Below, one piece after another: positions 52,039-62,212 of a stretch of 64,000 nucleotides of DNA. The stretch comes from Aquabacter sediminis (GTDB taxonomy: Bacteria > Pseudomonadota > Alphaproteobacteria > Rhizobiales > Xanthobacteraceae): assembly GCF_028863665.1 (NCBI RefSeq), contig NZ_JARBFX010000012.1:72140-136139 (forward strand), given 5' to 3'. Within the stretch, counting starts at the first letter, position 1. Every line of letters begins with the position of its first letter. The notes under the pieces were generated by a model. It saw nothing but the letters and a program-made list of their open reading frames with translations. It ran no database searches and was not told the origin of the DNA. The position numbers were made by a program, and so were the translations under genes.

Positions 52039-52881
52039 ATGGCTTCCGCACCCAAGACATTTCTCATCACGGGCGTCAGTTCCGGGCTCGGACGCGCCTT
52101 TGCCCTCGGCGCGCTTGAGGCGGGCCACCATGTGATCGGCACCGTGCGTCGGCCCGCTGACGCCGATGCCTTCGCCGCCCTCGCGCCCGGTCGGGCTCAC
52201 CCCGTGACGCTGGATGTGACCGATTTCGACGCGATCCCAGCGGCTGTCGCCGAAGCCGAGCGGCGGGCTGGTCCTATCGATGTGCTGGTGAACAATGCGG
52301 GCTATGGCCATGAGGGCGTGCTGGAGGAATCGTCCATGGACGATCTTCAGCGCCAGTTCGCCGCCAACGTCTTCGGGCCTGTGGCGATGATGAAGGCGGT
52401 GCTTCCGGGCATGCGCGCGCGGCGTCGCGGCCATATCATCAACGTCACGTCCATGGGCGGCTTCATCACCATGCCCGGGATCAGCTTCTATTGCGGCAGC
52501 AAATTCGCGCTCGAAGGCCTCTCCGAGGCGCTCGGCAAGGAAGTGGCGGGCTTCGGAATTCGGGTGACCGCGCTCGCGCCCGGCCAGTTCCGCACCGATT
52601 GGGCCGGCCGCTCCATGGATCGCACGCCCCGCAGTATTGCCGACTATGACGCGGTCATGGACCCGATCCGTGCCGCACGACAGGCCAAGAGCGGCAATCA
52701 GCCTGGCGATCCGGCAAAGGCTGCGCAGGCGGTGCTTGCTCTGGTCAAGGCCGAGAACCCGCCGGTGCGGCTGTTCCTTGGCGACGATGCTCTGGGGCTG
52801 GTCGAACAGAAGCTCGACCGCATGCGCGACGAAATCAGTGCATGGGAGGCGCTTTCGCGTTCAACCAGCTACCCATCGTGA
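52039..52881 (+). CDS. Short-chain dehydrogenase/reductase
   Basis: 280 residues of the classical SDR family: TGVSSGLG (11-18) cofactor motif, NNAG (85-88), catalytic Ser138, Tyr151 and Lys155 (FYCGSK). Arg37-Arg38 after the second strand suggests NADP preference. Substrate unknown. It is divergent from its probable TetR repressor and converges on the giant autotransporter, with a long inverted repeat between. Confidence 0.9.
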   Translation: MASAPKTFLITGVSSGLGRAFALGALEAGHHVIGTVRRPADADAFAALAPGRAHPVTLDVTDFDAIPAAVAEAERRAGPIDVLVNNAGYGHEGVLEESSMDDLQRQFAANVFGPVAMMKAVLPGMRARRRGHIINVTSMGGFITMPGISFYCGSKFALEGLSEALGKEVAGFGIRVTALAPGQFRTDWAGRSMDRTPRSIADYDAVMDPIRAARQAKSGNQPGDPAKAAQAVLALVKAENPPVRLFLGDDALGLVEQKLDRMRDEISAWEALSRSTSYPS

Positions 52882-52896
52882 GCCATGTGATTTGCT

Positions 52897-52935
52897 GCAG
52901 CTTATGAAGGCGATCTGTGCGTCTTCATAAGCTGC
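52897..52935. terminator. 13-bp inverted repeat between convergent genes
   Basis: Perfect arms GCAGCTTATGAAG (52897-52909) and CTTCATAAGCTGC (52923-52935) with a 13-nt loop. It lies 16 bp after the SDR stop and 90 bp beyond the end of the giant gene. Probably a two-way transcription barrier, though no T tract is present. Confidence 0.5.
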
Positions 52936-53024
52936 TATGGGCTGGCAGCGGACTTTCCCATATTGGGGATTTCGATCGAGAATCGGACACGTCACCGGTA
53001 AATATCCATGCGCCACTCCGCAGG

Positions 53025-56000
53025 TCACCACTTCACGCGGAAGCTGGCAGATGCACCAAGCGTGGAATAACTCTCGGACACCTGTGCGTCGAGGCTCGCC
53101 GACAATGCGGTGTTCGGGCCGGCGAGGAATTGCAGGCCGGCATGCAGGTCGAGGGCGTTGCTGATCGTCGGGATAGCGGTGCCAGAGAAGGTGAGGTTGG
53201 GCAATTCGGCGAACGAGCGCGGCACGTACCGGTCCGGGCTGAAATCATGCATCCAGGCCGCCCGCAGATAGGGCGCTACGCGCTGCCCGTTGCTGGCCGT
53301 CCAGACGCCGTCGATCTGCAGCCCGACATAGAGCGGCAGAGCGGTGACGGACGTCGCCTCATACTGGATTCCCGGTCCGAGCGTGAATTCCTCCGATCCC
53401 GAGCCCAGCCAGAGCTGGGTCGGCTGGAAGGCCACGAACGGGGTCAGGTTGGCGCCGCTCTTGCCCAGCGCGAAGCTGTAACCCGCCTCGATCCGTCCGC
53501 CCAGGATCCAGCCGTCCAGCCCGCTGTCGGTGGCAAGGTTGAGGCCGAGATTGTAGAGGTTGCGGCTGAAGTTCGCGCTGCCGTAGCCCGCCGTCGCGAT
53601 GGCCGACACATAGGCCGGGCCGGCCTCGTAGAGGCCGTAGAGGCTGAGGCTGCCATAGCTGGTGGACACGTCCGCCCCATAGGCATTGGCGGCAAGGCCG
53701 GACGTTGAGAAGCTGAGCGCCGCGCCCGCCAGCAGAGGCAGGCCATCCACCACCCCGTCCAGCCCGGCCATGCCGCCGATGCTGGAGCCCGAAAGGCCCG
53801 CTCCCGTGGTCAGGCTTGCCATGGGCGCGCCCCAGAAGAAGCGTCCGCCGCCCACCGCGCTGTCGCTCGATTCCGAGCTTGCGCCGCTTGTGCCCGCGCT
53901 CGCCGGAACGGCGTTGCTGAGCGCCGTGGAAGCCGGGCGCAGACCGCTGCGCCACAAGTCCATCTGCGTGGTGATGCCCATGAGGGTCGCCGAGGCCGCA
54001 TTGATCATGGTGGTGGGCACCATGGAGACGGCGCCGCCCCCCACCGTCTCATAGCTCTGGTCCAGCCCCGCCACCGTTGTCACCTGCAGCAAGGCCGGCA
54101 CAATGGTCTCGAACAGGGCCGAGGAGCCGCGCGTCTGGATCTCCCCGACCAGGGTCCCAACCGCAAGGCCCCGGTTGGACAGGCCAAACGGGGTGAAGTC
54201 GATGGTGGTGCCAAGGCTGAGGCCCCCGGCGATATTGGCCAACGAGACATCCAGCATCGCCGTGTCGCCGAGCGCCACGAGATTGTCCGTGGTGAGCGTG
54301 CCCCCGACCGACAGGAAGGGGGTGTCGAAATGGCCCGGCATGGCGCGGCCGGGATTGTAGAGGATGCCCAGTACCCCGCCCGAGAGGCGCGCATCGCCCG
54401 CGACCCGGAACCGGTCGGACTGTCCCGAAAGCTGGTCCGCCCGGATTGCCAGGACGCCGCTCGACGTCTGCACCAGGGAGCCGTTCAGCGTGGTGGTGCC
54501 GATCGAGGAAAAGGCGCTGCGCAGCGTGCCCGCATTGGTCAGAACATTGCCCGCCCCGCCGAGATCGAGCGAGGATCCCGCCCAAAGGGTGCCGCTGGCA
54601 AGGTTCGACACGCTGTTGGCGGCGCCGGGCGTCAGCGCCAGATTGCCGGTGAGGCTGCCGCCATTGACGATCTGCGCGAAGCCGGTGCTGGTGCGGATGG
54701 CCTGACCGTTCGCTCCGTCCAGGGTGGAGATGGTGCCATAGGAGGTGATGTAGGTCTCGGTGCCGTCGCTGACGATGGCGGTGCCCGAGGGGCCGCCGGT
54801 GACGCGCGTTCCCGCAGCCAGCGTGATGATGGGGTCGCCATTGCCCTGGGCCGAGATGCCGGTGCCTCCCACGCCGCTGGCGGTGACCGAGCCGTCGCCC
54901 AGCAGATAGACCGCCGCCTTGCCGGAGATGAGGGCGCTGCCGTTCACAAGCACATTGGCGCCGTTCACCAGCTCCATGGTGGTGCCGTTCATCACAAGCC
55001 CGCCGCCCCCGCTCACCGACTGGGCGATGACGCCATAGGCGCCCGCCCCGCTGGTGCTGATCGGCGCGCTCACATTCACCGTCACAGACCCGCCCGTCCC
55101 AGACCCGGCGGTGGGCCCGCTCCAAGTGGTCGACTGTCCGTCCGAGACCGCCACACCACCGCCACCGCCGATCGACTGGGCGAGAACACCCACCGCATTC
55201 GTGCCCGACGTGGTCAGCGAAGCGTTCACGTTCACCGTAACGCTGCCGCCATCCCCAGACGTCCCCGCAAAGGACACGCTGCCGCCGCCATTCGCAACGC
55301 CACCGCCGCCGCCGATGCTTTGCGCGAGAATGCCGATCGCCGCATTGCCGGTGGTGGAGATGGCTCCGGTGGTGGTCAATTTGACCGTGCCGCCCGCGCC
55401 GCTGCTTGAGCCGCCCAGCGTCGTGGAGAGCCCGCCCGTCATGGCCGAGCTTGTGCCGACACTGGCGACACCGCCGCCGCCGCCGATCGACTGGGCGAGA
55501 AGGCCGAAGGCGGCGGTACCGGAGGTCGCGAGGCCGGCAGCCGTAACCGTGACCTTCCCGCCGTCATTGCCGCTACCACCAGTCCCCGCCAAAGTGAGCG
55601 TTCCGCTGACGCCGTCACTGCTGAAGGTGGACGAACTGGCAGCGCCGATGCCCCCGCCGCCACCGATGGACTGGGCGAGGAGCGCCACCGCTGCGGCGCC
55701 CGAGGTGGTGATCGTGTCTGCTGTTGTTACCTTCACGGTGCCGCCGGTCTGGCCGCTGCCGGCGCTGCCGCCGAGCGCCATGCTGAAGGATGCGTCCGAT
55801 CCGCCCGAGGCGCCGCTGGTCGCGGCCCCCGCCGTTCCACCGCCGCCGCCCACGGACTGCGCCAGCAGGCCATAGGCCTGAATGCCGCCGGTGGTGATTG
55901 CCGCATTGGCGGTCACCTTGACCTCGCCGCCGGCGCCGCCTCCGCCGCCCGATCCGCCGAGACCGAAGGCGAGCGCATAGCTGCTGTTGCTGGCATTGAC

Positions 56001-59000
56001 CGTGCTGGCGCCGCCCGCGCCGCCGCCGCCGCCGACGGACTGGGCAAAAATGCCCGCCGCATTGGCGCCTTGTGTGCTGATTTGCACGTTCGACGTGACC
56101 TGCACCTCGTCAGCGCTGCCCCCGGCGCTCCCCGATCCGCCCAGACCCAGAGCCAGAGCGACACCGTCCGTGCTGGAGGCGGAGGTCGAGGTGCTCGAAG
56201 CCGAGCTGCTGCTGCTGCCGGTCCCGCCAGTGCTGCTTGGCCCCGTCGCCGCGGAAACGAGAACGCCGCCGGAGCCGCCGCCGCCGCCCACGGACTGGGC
56301 GAAGATGCCATGGGAATTGAAGCCCTGCGTGCTGATGCCCGTTTCCGTCGGGAACGCGCCGGACGCATTCACTGTGACAGTCACCTCTCCGCCGTCCCCG
56401 CCGCCCGATGAACTGCCGCCGAGGCCGAGTGCCAGGGAAAGGGCACCGCCTGAGGACGAGGTCGTGGTGGAGGATCCGCCATTGCCGCCACCATTACCCA
56501 CTGACTGGGCAAAAACACCGGCGGAGTTGGCACCCGTCGTCTGCAGGGTGCCGATGGTGTTGACCGTGACAGTGCCGCCCGTGCCACCGGCCATGCCATT
56601 GCCACCGAGCGACAGGGAGGCGCTGTATTCACCCGCCGAGCTGTTGGTGGTGGAGGCTCCGCCATTGCCGCCGCCGCCGCCCACCGATTGGGCGAAGATG
56701 GCCGGCGAGTTGTCGGCGGGAACGAGGCTGCTGGTCCCGCTCACCAGATTGATGCCCGTGAAAATCCCAAATTCGTTATTGATCCAAACGGTGTTTCCAT
56801 TGCCGGCTTGCCCGCCGCTACCACCGAGGCTCATGGCCAGCGAATACCCGCCATTGGTCCCGGATTGCGCGCCGGGCTTGCCGCCGTTTTCTCCTGCCGC
56901 CGAAGCGGTGCTTGAGCCGGTTGCCGAACCGGACAGGCTACCTGTGGCGCTGGACGTGCTGCCGCCGGAACTGGATGAGCCCGGAGCGCTGGCGGCCGCG
57001 CTGCTGGATGCACCCGACCCGCCTCCTCCGCCGACCGACTGGGCAAAAATTCCCGCGGCGTTCGGACCAAGGGTGCTGATGGTGGAGGAAGCCATCGACG
57101 TGACGGTGACGGTGCCGCCGTCTCCGCCATTGCCGCCGCTGCCGCCGAGGCTCATGCTGAGCGCGGCCTGCCCGCCGCTGGAGGCGGTGCTGGAGGATGA
57201 CCCGCCCAAGCCGCCGCCGCCGCCCACCGACTGGGCGAAGATGCCCGCAGCCTGGAGGCCGATGGTCTGGATGGAGCCTGTGGCTGACACCCAGACACTG
57301 CCGCCGCCGCCCCCCGGACCGCCGCCACCGCCGAGGGTGAAGGAGGCCGCATAGGAGCTGCCGCTGGAATTTGCGCTGGCCGATCCGCCACTGCCGCCGC
57401 CGCCGCCCACCGACTGGGCGAAGATGGCTGTGGACTGGTCTCCTCCCGTCGAAATGTTCGAGCTGCTCGTGACATTCACCGTGGAGCCGGCGCCGCCCTG
57501 TCCGGCAAAACCGCCAATGGTCAACGCCGCTGCGATTCCGTTCGCGGCATTGCTGCTGCCGTTTTGCGGGCTGGAGCCGTCGGCCCCGGACACGGCAGAG
57601 CTGATATTGCTCGCGGTCTGGCCCGCGCCAGCCCCCGCAACGGAGGTGACGCCGCCTTGCAGTTCCTGTCCCTGTCCAGCATCAGTGGTGCTGGACGCCG
57701 CCCCGCCATTGCCGCCGCCTCCGCCAATGGACTGGGCAAGGATGCCGTAAGACAGGTTGCCGTAGGTGATGATCCCTCCTCCGGAATTGACGGTCACGGT
57801 TCCATCGCTATCACCGCCCCCGCTGCCATATCCTCCGATGGAGACGCCTGCCGCATAATTGTTGCTCGACGCCGTGGACTGGGTCCAGCCGCCATTGCCG
57901 CCCCCGCCGCCGATGGACTGCGCGATCAATGCTGACGAATGCTGGCCATAGGTCGTGACCGCCCCCGTTGTCGCACCGTTGTTGACATTGAGCGTTACTG
58001 AACCGCCCGAGCCGCCATTCGCGCCGCCCCCGCCCAGCGCCACCGAGACGGCCGCGGTGGAGGAAATGGCATTGGCATCCGCCGAGCCGCCATTGCCGCC
58101 CGAGCCGCCGATGGATTGCGCGAGGATGCCGGGCGACTGATCGTTGCTGAGGGTGAATGGGTTGCCGGTGATCATCATGCCGGTCTGCGTCACCTGCACG
58201 AAGGTGGCATCCCCGCCAGAGGCGCCGCTACCGCCGATGGTGACGCTGGCTGCGGCGCTGTCCGTGCTGTCGCTTGTGCCGGAGACGCTGAAAGCCCGGC
58301 TCGAGCCGCCATTGCCACCCGCCCCGCCGATGGATTGCGCGAGGATACCGGCTGAGAGGTATCCATTTACGATTATGTCCGCCGCAAGCACGGTGACGCT
58401 GCCGGCCGCTTGGCCACTTCCGCCGCCGCCGCCGGTTGCACCGGCACCACCCACCGAAACCTTGGCATCGCCGCCGCCGGTCGCCCCGGACCCGGCAATG
58501 GCAAAGCCACCATTGCCGCCCGAGCCGCCAATGGACTGCGCCAGGATACCCGGTGACTGAGAGAATTGCGTGGTGATGGCCTCGGTGGCGGTCACGGTGA
58601 CATCACCGGCGCCGACGTAGCTGCTGCTGCTGTTTGTGCTGCCGCCGCCACCGCCAAGCGTGACGTCGGAAGAAAACACGATGGAGCCCGCCGCGCCGGC
58701 GCTGAAGCCTCCATTGCCACCGGAACCGCCGATGGACTGCGCCAGAATGCCCGGCGAAATCAGGCCATTGGTGGCCAAGGCCCCATCCGCGGAGACGGTT
58801 ACCAGACCGCTGACACCGCCACCGCCGCCGCTGCCGCCGAGGCCCACGCTCGCCGCTCCAACACTGGCCAGCGACCCGGCGATATCCCAGCCGCCGCTGC
58901 CACCCGCCCCGCCAATGGACTGGGCGATGATGGCGGGAGACTGATCGCCATCGGTGGTGATGGTACCGTTCCCATGGTTGATGGTCACCGCACCGCTCGT

Positions 59001-62000
59001 GCCGCCACTGCCTCCGCCGCCGCCAATGGTTGTCGTGGCACTGGCGCCTGACGACAGGCCGGCAGCCACAGCGAAGCCGCCCGTGCCGCCTGCGCCACCG
59101 AGGGACTGGGCAACAATGCCGGCCGACAGGGAGCCAATTAGCGTGATGCTGTTGTAGTTGGCGATGGTAACCGCGGCGCCCGTCCCGCCGGAGCCGCCGG
59201 AGCCGCCGACTTCCAGGCTGGCGGTACCCTGTCCCGAGACCGAGCCGGCCACAGCAAATCCGCCTGCGCCGCCGCCACCGCCGATGGACTGGCCAAGGAT
59301 GCCGGGCGCATTGCCATAGATGGCAGCGCCACTCGCGGCTCCCGACACCGTGCCCGGTGACACGAGAGCCCCGTAATTGGTGATCGAGACCGTGTTCGCG
59401 GATGAACCGGCGCCGCCGCTGCCGCCCACGGCCAGGGTGGCCGCGCCCCCAAGGCTGGCATTGCCGCTTGCGGCAAAGCCGCCATTGCCGCCGCCGCCCC
59501 CGATGGACTGGCCGAGGATGATCGCCGCGCCACCGCCGGACGCGGTGAGCGTGCCGCCCGCGTTTTCGATGAAGACGGTGTTGGAATAGTTGCCGCTTCC
59601 GCCCAGCCCGCCGATGCTGGCGCCGAGGCCCGGCCCAAGCGAGAGGGTGAGCGATGTGGTGTAGCCGCCATTGCCGCCGCCGCCACCAATGGACTGGACG
59701 GCGATGGCGCTGGACTGGTAGCCGCTCGTGGTGATGTCGGTGGGGCCGGCGGGACCGGAATTCGTATCGTTATACGCATAGGCCCAGCCGCCGGAGCCGC
59801 CGTCGCCACCCGTACCACCGAGCGCGAGGTTCACTGCCGCCACCTGGCTGACGCCCGCCGAAATGGCCGCGCCGCCATTGCCGCCGCCGCCACCGATGGA
59901 TTGAGCGAGTAGGCCTGGCGAGCGGTCCCCCGTCGTCGTGATGGTGCTGCCCTGGTTGACCGCGGCGGCGGTCGAGCCATACCCACCGGAGCCGCCGGTG
60001 GTCCCAAGCGCGAGGGCGACGGAGGCGCCCTCCGAAAGGCTGCCGGCGATGCTGGCCCCGGCATTTCCGCCGCCTCCGCCGATGGACTGCGCTACGACGC
60101 CGGGCGAATCCGAGCCGGACGTGACGATGCCGACCCCGCCTGTACCCGCAAAAACGTTGCCGCCATTGCCGCCGGTGCCGCCAGATCCCCCCACCGCGAG
60201 GGAGAAGGCCGCGGCTGCCGTGCCGGACAGCGAGACCGAATAGCCACCATGCCCGCCTCCGCCACCGATGGACTGGGCAACAATACCCGCTGAGCCGATA
60301 CCGTTGGTGCTTATGGTGCCGGGGCTGAACCACTCCAGCATCAGGGCTCCGCTGTTGGTGCAGGCGGCGCCGTAGTTTGCGCCGGCATCCCCGCTCGTGC
60401 AGTTCACGGTCACCGCATTGGCGCCACCGCCCGAGCCGCCCGAGCCGCCGTGGGAGATCGAAGCGCCAGCCGTCAGGCTCAGCGATATCGCCACTGCACC
60501 CCCACCAGTTCCGCCGCCACCGCCGATGGATTGAGCCAGAATGGCTGCGGAGTTGACTTCCTGCGTGCTGATGCTGCCCGTATTCACGACGGACACGGTG
60601 GCACCGTTACCGCCCGAGCCGCCGGTGCCACCAACGGTGAAGGCGGTGCCCGCGACCAGAGAGGCGGATGTCGAAAGGCCGAACCCGCCCGCGCCGCCGC
60701 CGCCACCGATGGACTGGGCGAGAATGCCGAAGGCACCGCCGGCGCTGTCCGAAGGTGGACTGGCGCCGCTGCAGCTGCCGCCCGTGCATATGGTTCCGTA
60801 ATTCGCGACCGTTACCCCGGACCCGTAGCCGCCCTCGCCGCCAGAACCGCCAATCGCCACGGGGGCGCCGCCGAACGCCATGCCGCCCGAGCCACCCGCG
60901 CCGCCGACCGATTGGGCGAAGATGCCTGGAGAGGAAGCGCCAGAGGTTGAGATTTGGGCATAACTGATCACGGACACCGTCCCGCCATAGCTGGCCGGAC
61001 CGCCGGACCCGCCCAGCGCGGTAAGCCCGGCCGCGACGCCCGCATTTCCCCCGCCCCCGCCAACCGACTGGGCGTAGATGCCATAGGACCCGTTGCCGCC
61101 CGTGCTGACGGTGATGCTGTCCGCGAGATAAGGAGCGACGTTTGACGCGGCAGTGTTTGACCAGTCAGGGTTTGGCAGGCCATTGAGCGTGACCGCGACA
61201 TTCCCGCTGTCGCCGCCATAGCCGCCGCCGCCGCTCACCCCACCGAACCATCCAGCGGTCGACCCCCCGCCACCGCCGTTGCCACCAATGCTCTGGGCAA
61301 AGATGGCGGTCGACTGTTGCGAGAACACATTCGCGGAACTGGTGATTGTTACAGTGCCGCCGGTTCCGCCGGCTCCCGCCGTTCCACCATTGCCGCTGCT
61401 GATGGAACTGTTCTCGTTGCCGCCATTGCCGCCTTGCCCGCCCACGCTCTGCGCCCAGATGCCGTAAGCATCGGGGAGCACCGTCGTCAAGGTGACGTTG
61501 TTGGTGATCGTGAGGGCAACCTCGCCGCCATTGCCACCACCGCCGCCGGCGCCGCCTTTAAAGCTCAACGACGAGGTGGAGCCGCCATCGCCGCCCTGGC
61601 CGCCCTGGGACACCAGGACGATGCCGGAATAATTGAAAGTGTAGCTGCCCGCGGGCGTATCGATCCCGAAGCTGACTCCGTCCCCAATCCCGCCGGGGCC
61701 GCCGGGGCTACCTCCATAGCAACTGCCGCCGCTTCCCCCTGCGCCGCCCTCTCCGCCGGTGACGACCGCGACGACCAGCGTCGCGTCGAAGGGGCCACCG
61801 GAGCTCAGGCCATACGGGAAGTACCCGCCGGCAGAGGCGGACGGACTGCCGGGGGTGCCTTCATAGGGCGGGTAGGCGCAACTCAACGGGGCGTTCTGGC
61901 CGCTGGAGCCATTGCTGGCGGGAGTTGAAGGTGAATAGTTGTACATGATCGGGCCGATCGACGGCGCGGTCGGCGCGGCGGTCTGGGCCGCCGCCGGGAG

Positions 62001-62105
62001 CGTCAAGGCACATAGCGCGACCGACGACATGAGGATCGGCAGCGACCTCGCAAGAGGGCCGGAGACCTTCAATGTCTTCCGCGAGAACAACGTCGGACGA
62101 ACCAT
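53025..62105 (-). CDS. Giant glycine-rich repeat autotransporter 2
   Basis: About 3026 residues from ATG 62105 (GAGG 7 nt upstream); ATG 62150 would add 15 residues but its GAGGA is too close. Signal region about 1-40 (ALTLPAAAQ). The passenger (about 60-2450) has about 33 copies of QSIGG/QSVGG units in sub-blocks: GGGGGNGG-type first, GGSGG/GGAGG-type in the middle, FAQSVGGGGGSGG-type, then LAQSIGGGGGVA-type. A Ser/Thr-rich stretch lies near 1700-1760. A linker (2450-2740) and barrel (about 2750-3026) end in ASFRVKW, a canonical Trp end. Paralogous to the 30222 gene in repeat type, but the barrels differ clearly. Divergent from a winged-helix regulator. Probably a surface adhesin. Confidence 0.88.
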   Translation of the reverse strand: MVRPTLFSRKTLKVSGPLARSLPILMSSVALCALTLPAAAQTAAPTAPSIGPIMYNYSPSTPASNGSSGQNAPLSCAYPPYEGTPGSPSASAGGYFPYGLSSGGPFDATLVVAVVTGGEGGAGGSGGSCYGGSPGGPGGIGDGVSFGIDTPAGSYTFNYSGIVLVSQGGQGGDGGSTSSLSFKGGAGGGGGNGGEVALTITNNVTLTTVLPDAYGIWAQSVGGQGGNGGNENSSISSGNGGTAGAGGTGGTVTITSSANVFSQQSTAIFAQSIGGNGGGGGSTAGWFGGVSGGGGYGGDSGNVAVTLNGLPNPDWSNTAASNVAPYLADSITVSTGGNGSYGIYAQSVGGGGGNAGVAAGLTALGGSGGPASYGGTVSVISYAQISTSGASSPGIFAQSVGGAGGSGGMAFGGAPVAIGGSGGEGGYGSGVTVANYGTICTGGSCSGASPPSDSAGGAFGILAQSIGGGGGAGGFGLSTSASLVAGTAFTVGGTGGSGGNGATVSVVNTGSISTQEVNSAAILAQSIGGGGGTGGGAVAISLSLTAGASISHGGSGGSGGGANAVTVNCTSGDAGANYGAACTNSGALMLEWFSPGTISTNGIGSAGIVAQSIGGGGGHGGYSVSLSGTAAAAFSLAVGGSGGTGGNGGNVFAGTGGVGIVTSGSDSPGVVAQSIGGGGGNAGASIAGSLSEGASVALALGTTGGSGGYGSTAAAVNQGSTITTTGDRSPGLLAQSIGGGGGNGGAAISAGVSQVAAVNLALGGTGGDGGSGGWAYAYNDTNSGPAGPTDITTSGYQSSAIAVQSIGGGGGNGGYTTSLTLSLGPGLGASIGGLGGSGNYSNTVFIENAGGTLTASGGGAAIILGQSIGGGGGNGGFAASGNASLGGAATLAVGGSGGAGSSANTVSITNYGALVSPGTVSGAASGAAIYGNAPGILGQSIGGGGGAGGFAVAGSVSGQGTASLEVGGSGGSGGTGAAVTIANYNSITLIGSLSAGIVAQSLGGAGGTGGFAVAAGLSSGASATTTIGGGGGSGGTSGAVTINHGNGTITTDGDQSPAIIAQSIGGAGGSGGWDIAGSLASVGAASVGLGGSGGGGGVSGLVTVSADGALATNGLISPGILAQSIGGSGGNGGFSAGAAGSIVFSSDVTLGGGGGSTNSSSSYVGAGDVTVTATEAITTQFSQSPGILAQSIGGSGGNGGFAIAGSGATGGGDAKVSVGGAGATGGGGGSGQAAGSVTVLAADIIVNGYLSAGILAQSIGGAGGNGGSSRAFSVSGTSDSTDSAAASVTIGGSGASGGDATFVQVTQTGMMITGNPFTLSNDQSPGILAQSIGGSGGNGGSADANAISSTAAVSVALGGGGANGGSGGSVTLNVNNGATTGAVTTYGQHSSALIAQSIGGGGGNGGWTQSTASSNNYAAGVSIGGYGSGGGDSDGTVTVNSGGGIITYGNLSYGILAQSIGGGGGNGGAASSTTDAGQGQELQGGVTSVAGAGAGQTASNISSAVSGADGSSPQNGSSNAANGIAAALTIGGFAGQGGAGSTVNVTSSSNISTGGDQSTAIFAQSVGGGGGSGGSASANSSGSSYAASFTLGGGGGPGGGGGSVWVSATGSIQTIGLQAAGIFAQSVGGGGGLGGSSSSTASSGGQAALSMSLGGSGGNGGDGGTVTVTSMASSTISTLGPNAAGIFAQSVGGGGGSGASSSAAASAPGSSSSGGSTSSATGSLSGSATGSSTASAAGENGGKPGAQSGTNGGYSLAMSLGGSGGQAGNGNTVWINNEFGIFTGINLVSGTSSLVPADNSPAIFAQSVGGGGGNGGASTTNSSAGEYSASLSLGGNGMAGGTGGTVTVNTIGTLQTTGANSAGVFAQSVGNGGGNGGSSTTTSSSGGALSLALGLGGSSSGGGDGGEVTVTVNASGAFPTETGISTQGFNSHGIFAQSVGGGGGSGGVLVSAATGPSSTGGTGSSSSSASSTSTSASSTDGVALALGLGGSGSAGGSADEVQVTSNVQISTQGANAAGIFAQSVGGGGGAGGASTVNASNSSYALAFGLGGSGGGGGAGGEVKVTANAAITTGGIQAYGLLAQSVGGGGGTAGAATSGASGGSDASFSMALGGSAGSGQTGGTVKVTTADTITTSGAAAVALLAQSIGGGGGIGAASSSTFSSDGVSGTLTLAGTGGSGNDGGKVTVTAAGLATSGTAAFGLLAQSIGGGGGVASVGTSSAMTGGLSTTLGGSSSGAGGTVKLTTTGAISTTGNAAIGILAQSIGGGGGVANGGGSVSFAGTSGDGGSVTVNVNASLTTSGTNAVGVLAQSIGGGGGVAVSDGQSTTWSGPTAGSGTGGSVTVNVSAPISTSGAGAYGVIAQSVSGGGGLVMNGTTMELVNGANVLVNGSALISGKAAVYLLGDGSVTASGVGGTGISAQGNGDPIITLAAGTRVTGGPSGTAIVSDGTETYITSYGTISTLDGANGQAIRTSTGFAQIVNGGSLTGNLALTPGAANSVSNLASGTLWAGSSLDLGGAGNVLTNAGTLRSAFSSIGTTTLNGSLVQTSSGVLAIRADQLSGQSDRFRVAGDARLSGGVLGILYNPGRAMPGHFDTPFLSVGGTLTTDNLVALGDTAMLDVSLANIAGGLSLGTTIDFTPFGLSNRGLAVGTLVGEIQTRGSSALFETIVPALLQVTTVAGLDQSYETVGGGAVSMVPTTMINAASATLMGITTQMDLWRSGLRPASTALSNAVPASAGTSGASSESSDSAVGGGRFFWGAPMASLTTGAGLSGSSIGGMAGLDGVVDGLPLLAGAALSFSTSGLAANAYGADVSTSYGSLSLYGLYEAGPAYVSAIATAGYGSANFSRNLYNLGLNLATDSGLDGWILGGRIEAGYSFALGKSGANLTPFVAFQPTQLWLGSGSEEFTLGPGIQYEATSVTALPLYVGLQIDGVWTASNGQRVAPYLRAAWMHDFSPDRYVPRSFAELPNLTFSGTAIPTISNALDLHAGLQFLAGPNTALSASLDAQVSESYSTLGASASFRVKW

Positions 62106-62212
62106 GCCTGTGCCTCGGTCGGAGCCAAGGAACGCTGGTTTTTCCTGCATTCCTCAACGGATGTAATGGAACATGTCTGGGTTAGGTCTGGGGCTCGGGC
62201 GTGGTATAGGCA

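Noticed and set aside
54330-61467. Series of plus-strand open frames, rich in PPP and AAA, inside giant autotransporter 2
   Set aside because: They are shadows of the minus-strand repeats. They show polyproline-like output with repeated PPPPPMDWA-type strings and no ribosome-binding sites.
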